Below, in pieces: positions 1-6,137 of a stretch of DNA of 8,595 nucleotides. How positions within the stretch are numbered: the stretch's first letter is position 1; every line of letters begins with the position of its first letter. Source of the DNA: Bacteriovoracaceae bacterium (GTDB taxonomy: Bacteria > Bdellovibrionota > Bacteriovoracia > Bacteriovoracales > Bacteriovoracaceae). The stretch covers positions 1 through 8,595 of the forward strand of contig JAGLCH010000259.1 in the NCBI GenBank assembly GCA_023146355.1, written 5' to 3'. A program made the position numbers and the translations under genes. Below the pieces are notes generated by a model. That model did no database searches. It saw only the letters and a program-made list of their open reading frames with translations, and was not told the DNA's origin.

Positions 1-867
1 GCAATTGCTGAAGAATTTGTGGATTACCCTATCTATCTTGAAATGGGGCTATGGCCTACACTAAAGTTTGGCCCATTTGGAATTTCGGCCTTCACAAATG
101 TTTCAAATTCCCTCATGATTAAAAATTCTATTCATCCAATTTTCGATATCAACTACAAAAGAGATAATGGAGTGATATTTGGCTATGCTCAGCGATTTGG
201 TTCTGCAGCACAAAGTGGCAAAAACATCCTATCTTTGGGGCAGGGGAATCTTTTTTCTGTAGGTGTCTCTCTTAAGTATATTCAAAGAGAATCTATTCAT
301 GCTCAGTACGATGTGTTCGGACCTACTCTTTTGGGGCAGATCACTGGGGGGGATTTTAGTGATCTTTCTGATGTGAAGAACATGCTGGGATATGCAATAG
401 GTAAGGGGTACGGAGCTGATACTGGCGTTGAATACTCATTAATTGGTGATCGAACTCAGTTCACAACTGGATTTTCAGTTATGGATATTGGTGGAACTCT
501 ATTTAAAAAGACAGAGGGACCGGGAGAAATTGATCGCCAAGAGATGAGAATGAATTTTGGTACTGCCTTTTCTCAAGATTTTTATATTGTGGATTACCGA
601 GTGGCATTTGATATTCACCCAATAAATGACGAGACTTTGGACTTTTCATCTAAGCTCCACTTTGGACTGGATTTAGGGATGCCACTTGTTAGAATATTGA
701 TGGGATATAATGCAGGATATATGAGTTACGGAGTAAAAATGAGCCTGTGGCCTGTTGAACTCATTGTCGGACTTTACGGGATCGAAACGGGATACCAATA
801 TCGGCAGCGTGAAGCAAAGAGAGCAGTTATTTATTTAAGTTTATTAGACTTTTCAATTGATGCCTAA
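1..867 (+). CDS. Probable outer-membrane beta-barrel protein, 3' part (5' end outside window)
   Basis: The frame is open from base 1 to the TAA at 865-867, giving 288 visible residues. The GTG at 19-21 is only an internal codon, so the real start lies to the left of the window. The protein alternates short polar turns with strands rich in aromatic and glycine residues, for example the GKGYGADTGVEY stretch near residues 135-146, and has no long hydrophobic helix. This pattern fits a beta-barrel of the outer membrane, loosely like the PorV/FadL/TraF-type barrels (family resemblance judged by eye). The signal peptide would be in the missing part. The last 15 residues are strand-like and hydrophobic, as at a barrel end, but the final residue is Ala rather than the usual Phe. 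Substrate and role cannot be told. It could share a transcript with phoH, 53 nt downstream, although a promoter candidate lies between them. Confidence 0.6.
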   Translation, partial: AIAEEFVDYPIYLEMGLWPTLKFGPFGISAFTNVSNSLMIKNSIHPIFDINYKRDNGVIFGYAQRFGSAAQSGKNILSLGQGNLFSVGVSLKYIQRESIHAQYDVFGPTLLGQITGGDFSDLSDVKNMLGYAIGKGYGADTGVEYSLIGDRTQFTTGFSVMDIGGTLFKKTEGPGEIDRQEMRMNFGTAFSQDFYIVDYRVAFDIHPINDETLDFSSKLHFGLDLGMPLVRILMGYNAGYMSYGVKMSLWPVELIVGLYGIETGYQYRQREAKRAVIYLSLLDFSIDA

Positions 868-885
868 AGCATTCCCACTTACAAT
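857..885 (+). promoter_or_regulatory. Candidate sigma70-type promoter for phoH-pilZ
   Basis: TTGATG (857-862) and TACAAT (880-885) are separated by exactly 17 nt. The -35 matches the consensus at 4 of 6 positions and the -10 at 5 of 6. The predicted transcript start is near 892, leaving a leader of about 29 nt before the phoH TTG start. The -35 box lies inside the last codons of the upstream barrel gene. Found by eye; no transcript data. Confidence 0.45.
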
Positions 886-911
886 ATATTTTTAGCCCTA
901 CAAATTTGCAC

Positions 912-916
912 GGAGG
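912..916 (+). promoter_or_regulatory. Ribosome binding site that fixes the phoH start
   Basis: GGAGG at 912-916 stands 4 nt before the TTG at 921-923. It falls inside the reading frame if the more upstream TTG at 906 is taken as start, and nothing resembling a ribosome binding site precedes 906. The same GGAGG plus 4 nt spacing is used by lon in this window, which supports 921 as the start. Confidence 0.7.
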
Positions 917-920
917 CATC

Positions 921-2234
921 TTGAAAAAGACTTTTGTATTGGACACCAATGTACTTCTATTTGACCCATTAGCAATCCAGAAATTCGGAGAGGAGAATAC
1001 AGTTTATATTCCTCTTATCTGTGTTGAAGAACTTGATCGTTTTAAAAAAGATCAAAATGAAAATGGTAGAAATGCCCGTTACTTTTCTAGAGTTGTGGAT
1101 GATCTTCGAAGTAAAGGATCACTGTCTAAAGGCGTTGAGATGGAGACCGGTGGAACTCTAATCATTGCTCAAAATTTGAAAGCTAAAGATAGTTGCGAAA
1201 CTATTGATCTAACTATTAACGACAACCTTATTCTTGCTACAGCTCTTGGACTTCAGCAAGAAGGCGAGGAAGTTACTCTTATTACTAAGGATATTAACTT
1301 AAGACTAAAATCCGACATCCTTGATGTACAAGCAGAAGACTATGGGAATAAAGATACAAATCTTGATGAACTCTTTTCTGGTCAACGCTTATTTGAGGTC
1401 TCTGTCGAAAGGCTTCGCTCATTTGAGCAAGAGCGTTTCTTAGAGCTTGAGGAAGGTGAAGTCGAAGATATTTGTCCAAATGAGTATCTTATTGTTTGTG
1501 AAAAAGACAATGATCGCCATAGACTACTTGGTCGCTATTCTGACAAGAAAAAAGGAATTGTTCCTTTAATCAAAATGAGAGAAGGCGTTTGGGGAATCTA
1601 TCCAAAAAATATAGAACAACAATTTGCAATAGATGCTCTTTTAAACGACGAAGTAAAGCTTGTTTCTCTTGTTGGTAAGGCGGGAACAGGTAAGACTTTA
1701 CTCGCAATTGCAGCAGGCCTTGAGATGGCAATAGGTGAAGATAAATATTCAAGGCTTCTTGTCTCAAGACCAGTTCAGCCAATGGGTAAAGATATTGGAT
1801 TTCTTCCGGGTGATATCAACGACAAGCTAGGTCCTTGGATGCAGCCTATCTTTGATAACATGGATTTTCTTTTTGGCCAAAAGCGCGGAGAGAATACGAA
1901 CACATGGGAAGAACTGATTGAGCAAGGAGTGCTTCACGTAGAACCTCTTACTTATATTCGAGGCCGCTCAATTCCTGGTCAGTATATGATTGTTGATGAG
2001 GCACAAAACCTCTCTCCACATGAAGTGAAAACTATTATTACTCGTGCTGGTGATGGAACAAAAATTATTCTAACTGGAGACTGTGAGCAGATTGACAGCC
2101 CTTACCTTGATTCTGTAAACAACGGACTTGCATATGTTGTTGAGAGAATGAAAGGTGAGCCGATTGTTGCCCACACATTACTTCGAACTGGTGAGAGATC
2201 ACCACTTTCTGAGGTTGCCTCAAAACTTCTTTAG
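921..2234 (+). CDS. phoH: PIN-PhoH fusion protein (PhoH2/YlaK-type ATPase and predicted ribonuclease)
   Basis: The product has 437 residues from the TTG at 921, close to the usual size of PIN-PhoH (YlaK/PhoH2) proteins. The N-terminal PIN domain (about residues 1-135) opens with KKTFVLDTNVLL and keeps the expected acidic residues: D8, E36/E37, D101 and D124. It is therefore predicted to be an active metal-dependent ribonuclease. The C-terminal PhoH domain (about 228-437) is a P-loop ATPase related to the helicase superfamily. It has Gln residues at 233-234 upstream of the P-loop, Walker A GKAGTGKT (252-259), Walker B VDEAQN with D359 and E360, and a TGD motif at 385-387. PhoH2 proteins of mycobacteria are known as RNA-unwinding, RNA-cleaving enzymes; the same activity here is inference. 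It acts in the cytoplasm. The stop is 2 nt before the PilZ gene, so the two are very likely co-transcribed and translationally coupled. Codon use is like its neighbours. Confidence 0.92.
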   Translation: MKKTFVLDTNVLLFDPLAIQKFGEENTVYIPLICVEELDRFKKDQNENGRNARYFSRVVDDLRSKGSLSKGVEMETGGTLIIAQNLKAKDSCETIDLTINDNLILATALGLQQEGEEVTLITKDINLRLKSDILDVQAEDYGNKDTNLDELFSGQRLFEVSVERLRSFEQERFLELEEGEVEDICPNEYLIVCEKDNDRHRLLGRYSDKKKGIVPLIKMREGVWGIYPKNIEQQFAIDALLNDEVKLVSLVGKAGTGKTLLAIAAGLEMAIGEDKYSRLLVSRPVQPMGKDIGFLPGDINDKLGPWMQPIFDNMDFLFGQKRGENTNTWEELIEQGVLHVEPLTYIRGRSIPGQYMIVDEAQNLSPHEVKTIITRAGDGTKIILTGDCEQIDSPYLDSVNNGLAYVVERMKGEPIVAHTLLRTGERSPLSEVASKLL

Positions 2235-2236
2235 GT

Positions 2237-2794
2237 ATGGCAACTTTTAAACGAAGATATTTACGAGCGCCTATCTATAGGTGGGCGCTATTTCAAGATG
2301 AAGAGCATGTCTTTAAGGGACGTGCTCTTAATATTTCAGAAGGGGGGATACTTCTCGGAGAATTAGGGCATATCCCCGATATTAACTCCCTTCCTATGAT
2401 TCTTGACCTTCCCGTCTTTCCCGAATTTAATAAAATAAATTTCCTTAACTTCAATTTTGTTCCTATCATTTTGGAATCAACTATTATTCGAGTACGCGGG
2501 AAGATTGTACGAAGCTTTAAAGGTCGATCAAGTGTCGATATGCTTTTTCAAAATGTTGGCTGTGAGTTTGTTCGATTAAGTGATGATAGTTGTAGCAAAA
2601 TTGATGCCTACGTAAAACGCTATACTCGCAATCTGATTTATATTCTGAGTTTATTTGAATCCATGGGCAAAACTCGAAATAACCCAAAGATCATTCGCTA
2701 TCTCGCAAATATTCTTGGTTATGATTCTGAAGTAAAGCTTCCAATATTAAGAATGAAAATGATCCATGATTATCAGTCTCTTGAGAGCCTATAG
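2237..2794 (+). CDS. PilZ-domain protein, predicted c-di-GMP receptor
   Basis: This 185-residue soluble protein carries both signature motifs of a canonical PilZ domain: R6-x-x-x-R10 in KRRYLRAP and N32-x-S34-x-x-G37 in NISEGG, 22 residues apart. These are the residues that hold the c-di-GMP dimer in characterised PilZ proteins, so binding is predicted. The PilZ barrel covers roughly residues 3-120. The remaining 65 residues look helical (a basic stretch near YVKRYTRN, then IRYLANILGY) and match nothing I recognise; they may be the output or partner-binding part. No membrane segment is present. The ATG lies 2 nt after the phoH TAG with no proper Shine-Dalgarno in front (only AGG touching the start), so translation probably depends on ribosomes finishing phoH. 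Its TAG overlaps the stop of the convergent gene. The target process is unknown. Confidence 0.85.
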   Translation: MATFKRRYLRAPIYRWALFQDEEHVFKGRALNISEGGILLGELGHIPDINSLPMILDLPVFPEFNKINFLNFNFVPIILESTIIRVRGKIVRSFKGRSSVDMLFQNVGCEFVRLSDDSCSKIDAYVKRYTRNLIYILSLFESMGKTRNNPKIIRYLANILGYDSEVKLPILRMKMIHDYQSLESL

Positions 2795-3085
2795 AAGGGC
2801 CCCAATAAATCCATTTTCTTGCACTTGCTCTGAGATCAAAAAATTTGCCATTTCTGGTGAATCAATTTGTAGACGTTTTATAAAATGAGAGACAATTGTT
2901 TTAGAGCGAATAGTTAGCTCTGAGTTGACGGGTCTCTTCTTCAGTTCGCTGATTGCAGCAGTTGCCTCAGAAATAAGTTCATTGAAGCTTAAGACATCTA
3001 GGTATCCGCTAAGCTCTTGCTGGGCAAGCTGAGTTTTTTTGTGTGCTTTGAATTTTTTGATCGTAACAATATTCATATTTTTCAC
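2789..3085 (-). CDS. Small conserved-looking hypothetical protein, 98 aa
   Basis: I do not recognise this protein. From the GTG at 3085 it has 98 residues, with a very basic N-terminus (KKFKAHKK, residues 10-17) followed by amphipathic, mostly helical sequence rich in Glu, Lys, Ser and Leu. It has no cysteine cluster, signal peptide or membrane segment, so a small cytoplasmic helical protein is likely. An internal ATG at 3076 would shorten it by three residues. AAGGG 10 nt before the GTG is a weak ribosome binding site, and a promoter candidate lies at 3138-3166. That it is real is supported by the absence of any competing gene on the other strand, a stop falling exactly at the pilZ stop, and a plausible promoter. 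A DNA- or RNA-binding or regulatory role would fit its charge but is only a guess. Confidence 0.6.
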   Translation of the reverse strand: MKNMNIVTIKKFKAHKKTQLAQQELSGYLDVLSFNELISEATAAISELKKRPVNSELTIRSKTIVSHFIKRLQIDSPEMANFLISEQVQENGFIGALL

Positions 3086-3137
3086 TGTTAAATGACCCTT
3101 AAAAAGAACTATTTTTTTTAATTATTCCGTCAAGGTG

Positions 3138-3166
3138 GTTATCTAACACGACCATTAATGTTTCAA
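3138..3166 (-). promoter_or_regulatory. Candidate promoter for the 98-aa minus-strand gene
   Basis: Read on the minus strand, TTGAAA (3161-3166) and GATAAC (3138-3143) are separated by 17 nt. The -35 matches consensus at 5 of 6 positions and the -10 at 4 of 6. It lies about 50 nt upstream of the GTG at 3085. A gap of 139 nt separates this gene from dedA, and I see no terminator in it, so the gene could also be read through from dedA. Confidence 0.35.
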
Positions 3167-3224
3167 GGAAATGTTTTTGCGCACAGCAAACCCATGAACT
3201 TTTTACCAGATCTTATGAATTCGA

Positions 3225-3812
3225 TTACTTGCTACGTCGTTTTGAGATGTAAATAGCGAGAATGACTATGAGCACTAAAGCGCCAATGATGTAGTTGCTC
3301 TGCTTGACGTACTCGATAACAGGTCTGCCAAGATGATAGTATAGGTTAAAGAAAAAGAGAGTTGAAATGGTGCAGGCGAGTAGGTCTGCTGCAGCAAATT
3401 TGATGAAGTTCATTCGACTGAGGCCTGCACTGATAAACATTGCATTACGAAAGCCAAAGGGGACAAATCTACCAAAAATTAAAGTAATGACGCCATATTT
3501 TTCAAAATACTGGTGCATAAGATGGATCTTATCCATGGAGATTGTCTTTTCAACCAGTTTAATCTTCCAAAGGCCGGGGCCAAATCTTCTTCCCATCCAA
3601 TAAGCAATAAGGTCGCTGAAGTAGGCTCCAGCGTAGACTCCAATAAATAAGGGGATGGCATTGTCGGGGTGAAGGGAAGCAAGAATGCCCGAAGTCAGCA
3701 GCATTCCGTCCTCTGGGATAGGAATACACAATCCCGCCAAAAGTAAAAGGCCGAAGATGAGGTAAGGTGCAAGCTCTATATTGCCTGCGATATATCCGAG
3801 AATCTCTTCCAT
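3225..3812 (-). CDS. DedA-family (SNARE-associated/VTT domain) inner-membrane protein
   Basis: The 195-residue protein is strongly hydrophobic, with membrane or re-entrant segments near residues 16-33, 53-72, 107-129, 139-160 and 173-190 and a basic tail (KRRSK). DedA hallmarks are visible: the acidic pair in PIPED (31-35, E34 and D35), YWMGRRFG (71-78) and the GRFVP...R block (114-122) with R115 and R122. Such acidic and arginine residues are essential in E. coli YqjA. Members of the family recycle lipid carriers, including undecaprenyl phosphate, across the inner membrane; which substrate this one moves cannot be told. The GRF-to-R block has one residue more than the common GRFIPGVR form, pointing to a particular subfamily. 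The gene is divergent from clpP across 168 nt. The ATG at 3812 has only a weak, distant AAGAAG as ribosome binding site. Confidence 0.85.
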   Translation of the reverse strand: MEEILGYIAGNIELAPYLIFGLLLLAGLCIPIPEDGMLLTSGILASLHPDNAIPLFIGVYAGAYFSDLIAYWMGRRFGPGLWKIKLVEKTISMDKIHLMHQYFEKYGVITLIFGRFVPFGFRNAMFISAGLSRMNFIKFAAADLLACTISTLFFFNLYYHLGRPVIEYVKQSNYIIGALVLIVILAIYISKRRSK

Positions 3813-3980
3813 CGCAAAATAATAAGCTTCTTTGGATGGTGGGTAAAGTAAATAATTGTTCGTTAACTGCCTAAAATCCTTGCATTTATATACTAAAAAT
3901 CATTATTCTTTAGGCTAAAGCTTTTTGTAAATATTACGAAGAGTAATTGAGAATTATTTTAGCAAATACCGGAGAAAAAA
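3813..3980. other. Divergent intergenic region between dedA and clpP
   Basis: This AT-rich stretch of 168 nt must hold the promoters of both divergent genes. On the plus strand, TATACT (3889-3894) is a fair -10 box (5 of 6), but the nearest -35-like hexamer, TTAACT at 3863-3868, is 20 nt away, longer than usual. TTGTAA (3925-3930) with GAGAAT (3949-3954) at 18 nt is a weaker alternative closer to clpP. No CIRCE-type inverted repeat is visible. GGAG at 3971-3974, 6 nt before the ATG, is the clpP ribosome binding site. I cannot choose a promoter with confidence. Confidence 0.3.
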
Positions 3981-4589
3981 ATGTTTGAACCTAAAGCATA
4001 CGTTCCAAACCCGATTGTAATCGAGCAAACTTCGCGCGGTGAAAGACAATATGACATATATTCGAGACTGCTTCTCGACAGAATCGTTTTTCTTGGAACA
4101 CAAGTAAATGACCATGTTGCCAATCTTATTATGGCGCAGATGATGTTTTTAGAGCAGGATGATCCTGATGCTCCAATTCACCTCTATATCAATAGTCCAG
4201 GTGGTTCTGTTTATGCTGGGCTTGGAATTTACGATATCATGCAATATATTAATGCTCCTGTTTATACATATTGCGTAGGAATGGCAGCATCGATGGGGTC
4301 ATTGCTACTTAGTGCAGGAGAAGCTGGGCACCGCTATGCTCTCCCCCACAGTCGAATTATGATTCACCAGCCACTTGGTGGTGCCCAAGGGCAGTGTTCA
4401 GATATTCAAATTCAAGCTAAAGAAATTGAAGATCTTAGAAAGCAGTTGAATGATATCTATGTTAATCATACAAAGATGGACTTTGATAAGGTTATGCTCG
4501 AAACTGATCGTGATAACTACTTAGGGCCGAATGATGCGATCGAACTTGGACTTATCGATCACGTAATTACAAAGACAAAGAAAGCTTAA
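3981..4589 (+). CDS. clpP: ATP-dependent Clp protease proteolytic subunit ClpP
   Basis: ClpP is the serine peptidase that forms a double-ring 14-mer chamber and degrades proteins fed by ClpX (or ClpA). At 202 residues it has the normal family length. The catalytic triad is intact: S104 in MAASMGS, H129 in RIMIHQPLGG and D178 in TDRDNYL. The oxyanion/substrate-binding stretch YINSPGGSV (69-77) and the conserved N-terminal segment VIEQTSRGERQYDIYSRLL (13-31) are present. The family's short N-terminal propeptide, if any, would be only a few residues here. The ATG has a good ribosome binding site (GGAG, 6 nt spacing). clpX follows after 21 nt, so both subunits of ClpXP are made from one operon. 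tig is not immediately upstream, unlike in many proteobacteria. Confidence 0.97.
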   Translation: MFEPKAYVPNPIVIEQTSRGERQYDIYSRLLLDRIVFLGTQVNDHVANLIMAQMMFLEQDDPDAPIHLYINSPGGSVYAGLGIYDIMQYINAPVYTYCVGMAASMGSLLLSAGEAGHRYALPHSRIMIHQPLGGAQGQCSDIQIQAKEIEDLRKQLNDIYVNHTKMDFDKVMLETDRDNYLGPNDAIELGLIDHVITKTKKA

Positions 4590-4610
4590 ATATTTACGAT
4601 AGGATTTATC

Positions 4611-5909
4611 ATGACAAAAGAAAAGGGATTCGGTGGAACTCTAACTTGTAACTTCTGTGGAAAATCTCAGAAAGAAGTGAAGAAGCTTATTGCAGGACCT
4701 GGGGTCTATATTTGTGATGAGTGTGTAGAGCTCTGTAACGATATTATTTACGAGGATTCTGTAAAAAGTAATACTAGTGTTGCATTGGATAATGTTCCAA
4801 AGCCACACGAAATTAAAGAGCACCTCGATCAGTATGTTATTGGGCAAGACCGTGCAAAGAAGATTATCTCTGTTGCAGTTCACAACCATTACAAGCGTGT
4901 AACTCACGAAGGTAACAAGGCTAAAAAGGGAGATGTTGACCTTGCGAAATCAAACATTTTACTCGCAGGGCCAACTGGTTCAGGAAAAACTCTTATCGCA
5001 CAATCTCTCGCAAAGTACTTAAATGTACCATTTGCGATTGCTGATGCAACTTCTTTGACTGAAGCTGGTTACGTTGGTGAGGACGTTGAAAATATTATTC
5101 TTAATCTTCTGCAAAATTGTGATTATGATGTTGAGCGAGCTGAGCGTGGAATTGTTTACATCGATGAGATTGATAAGATCGCAAAGAAAGGTGAGAACGT
5201 TTCGATTACACGCGATGTATCTGGAGAAGGGGTACAGCAAGCACTTCTAAAGCTTATTGAGGGAACAGTTGCTGCTGTTCCTCCAAAAGGTGGAAGAAAG
5301 CATCCTCAACAAGAATTCATTCAGGTTGATACAAAAAATATTCTATTCATTGTTGCGGGCGCATTCGTCGGCCTTGAAAAGATTATTGAAAAGCGTCTGA
5401 CGAAAAAACCAATGGGTCTTTTGGCAGAAGAGAAAACACCAGAGCAATCTGTTGTTGAAAAACTTGGTGGAATTGAGGCAGAAGACTTAGTGCGCTTTGG
5501 ACTTATTCCAGAATTTATTGGACGTCTTCCAGTCAACGCTCTTTTGACTGAACTGGATGAAGATGCACTTGTTCAGATTCTGACAAAGCCCAAAAATGCA
5601 ATTACCAAGCAGTATCAAAAAATGTTTGAATTTGACGGGATTGAGCTTGTATTTGAGGAAGATGCTCTTAATGAAGTTGCGAAAATTGCATTAGAAAAGA
5701 AAACTGGTGCCCGTGGCCTTCGCTCAATTCTTGAGCAGTCGATGATGGACATTATGTATGAGATCCCTTCAAATGATAAAGTATGTGAGGTCATAATCAC
5801 ATATGAATCTATTCTAGGTACAGAGCAACCTAAGTTGATCGAAGGGGAACGCAAGATCAATTCAGGGCCAACTGAGAGTAAATCCTTCGATAAGAAAACA
5901 GCATCTTAG
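4611..5909 (+). CDS. clpX: ATP-dependent Clp protease ATP-binding subunit ClpX
   Basis: ClpX is the hexameric AAA+ unfoldase that recognises, unfolds and threads substrates into ClpP. At 432 residues the length is usual. The N-terminal zinc-binding domain has C13-x2-C16 and C35-x2-C38. The AAA+ core has Walker A GPTGSGKT (120-127), Walker B with D185 and E186 in YIDEIDKI, the pore-1 loop GYVGED (153-158), the RKH loop (229-231), the probable arginine finger R305 in IPEFIGR and sensor 2 R368 in GARGLRS. The loop that docks on ClpP, normally IGF, here reads M268-G269-L270, which is unusual (see findings). The C-terminal 20 residues are polar and variable, as in other ClpX proteins. The ATG is preceded by AGGA with 6 nt spacing. 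The gene lies 21 nt after clpP and is followed by an intrinsic terminator, so it ends the clpPX operon. Confidence 0.97.
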   Translation: MTKEKGFGGTLTCNFCGKSQKEVKKLIAGPGVYICDECVELCNDIIYEDSVKSNTSVALDNVPKPHEIKEHLDQYVIGQDRAKKIISVAVHNHYKRVTHEGNKAKKGDVDLAKSNILLAGPTGSGKTLIAQSLAKYLNVPFAIADATSLTEAGYVGEDVENIILNLLQNCDYDVERAERGIVYIDEIDKIAKKGENVSITRDVSGEGVQQALLKLIEGTVAAVPPKGGRKHPQQEFIQVDTKNILFIVAGAFVGLEKIIEKRLTKKPMGLLAEEKTPEQSVVEKLGGIEAEDLVRFGLIPEFIGRLPVNALLTELDEDALVQILTKPKNAITKQYQKMFEFDGIELVFEEDALNEVAKIALEKKTGARGLRSILEQSMMDIMYEIPSNDKVCEVIITYESILGTEQPKLIEGERKINSGPTESKSFDKKTAS

Positions 5910-5941
5910 ATAAAGCGCATTGAAAGAAATTTTAATATTTG

Positions 5942-5970
5942 AAGAAGGGAGCAAGTTGCTCCCTTTTTTT
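5942..5970 (+). terminator. Intrinsic terminator of the clpP-clpX operon
   Basis: AAGGGAGC (5945-5952) and GCTCCCTT (5958-5965) form a perfect 8-bp stem with the loop AAGTT, followed by a T run (5964-5970). It starts about 35 nt after the clpX stop. A-residues before the stem pair with the T run, which could allow weak termination in the other direction too, but no minus-strand gene needs it. Confidence 0.85.
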
Positions 5971-6137
5971 ATTATATTACAGTTACTTAGGTCTTAAATG
6001 AAATTATTTTAGGAAATAAAAGCCTAGCAGCTTTTTTTGACCCAGGTTTATTTATAAGAGACAATAATGTAAGAGCTCGACTCATTTATCTCTAGGATGG
6101 AGATTGTCGAAAGTTTTAAAATAGTGCAGGAGGTACT
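5971..6137 (+). promoter_or_regulatory. lon leader region with candidate promoter
   Basis: The region between the clpX terminator and lon contains TTGACC (6037-6042) and GACAAT (6060-6065) spaced by 17 nt, matching the -35 at 5 of 6 and the -10 at 4 of 6. TATAAG at 6053-6058 is a competing -10 without a good -35. The predicted start near 6072 gives a leader of about 66 nt containing a small hairpin at 6088-6104 (ATCTCTA with TGGAGAT, one G-U pair, 3-nt loop). AGGAGGT at 6128-6134 is a strong ribosome binding site. No sigma32 consensus or CIRCE element is evident. Confidence 0.4.

Noticed and set aside
19..21. GTG as start of the first gene
   Set aside because: The frame is open to base 1 with barrel-like sequence, and no ribosome binding site precedes the GTG; the gene is simply cut by the window edge.
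906..920. Upstream TTG start adding five residues (MHGGI) to PhoH
   Set aside because: The ribosome binding site GGAGG lies inside this extension, and nothing suitable precedes 906; the start at 921 also gives the typical PIN-domain N-terminus.
1294..1782. Minus-strand open frames across phoH
   Set aside because: They lie opposite conserved PIN-PhoH coding sequence and have no ribosome binding site or recognisable product.
3101..3120. A-run and T-run (AAAAAGAACTATTTTTTT) as a terminator
   Set aside because: Only A-T pairs could form and there is no GC stem, so it is not a credible intrinsic terminator.
3367..3682. Open frames on both strands overlapping dedA (67 and 78 codons)
   Set aside because: The DedA frame carries the family motifs throughout; the others are shadows.
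4641..5860. Several minus-strand open frames of 71-88 codons across clpX
   Set aside because: They are antisense shadows of a fully conserved gene, with low-complexity, family-less translations.
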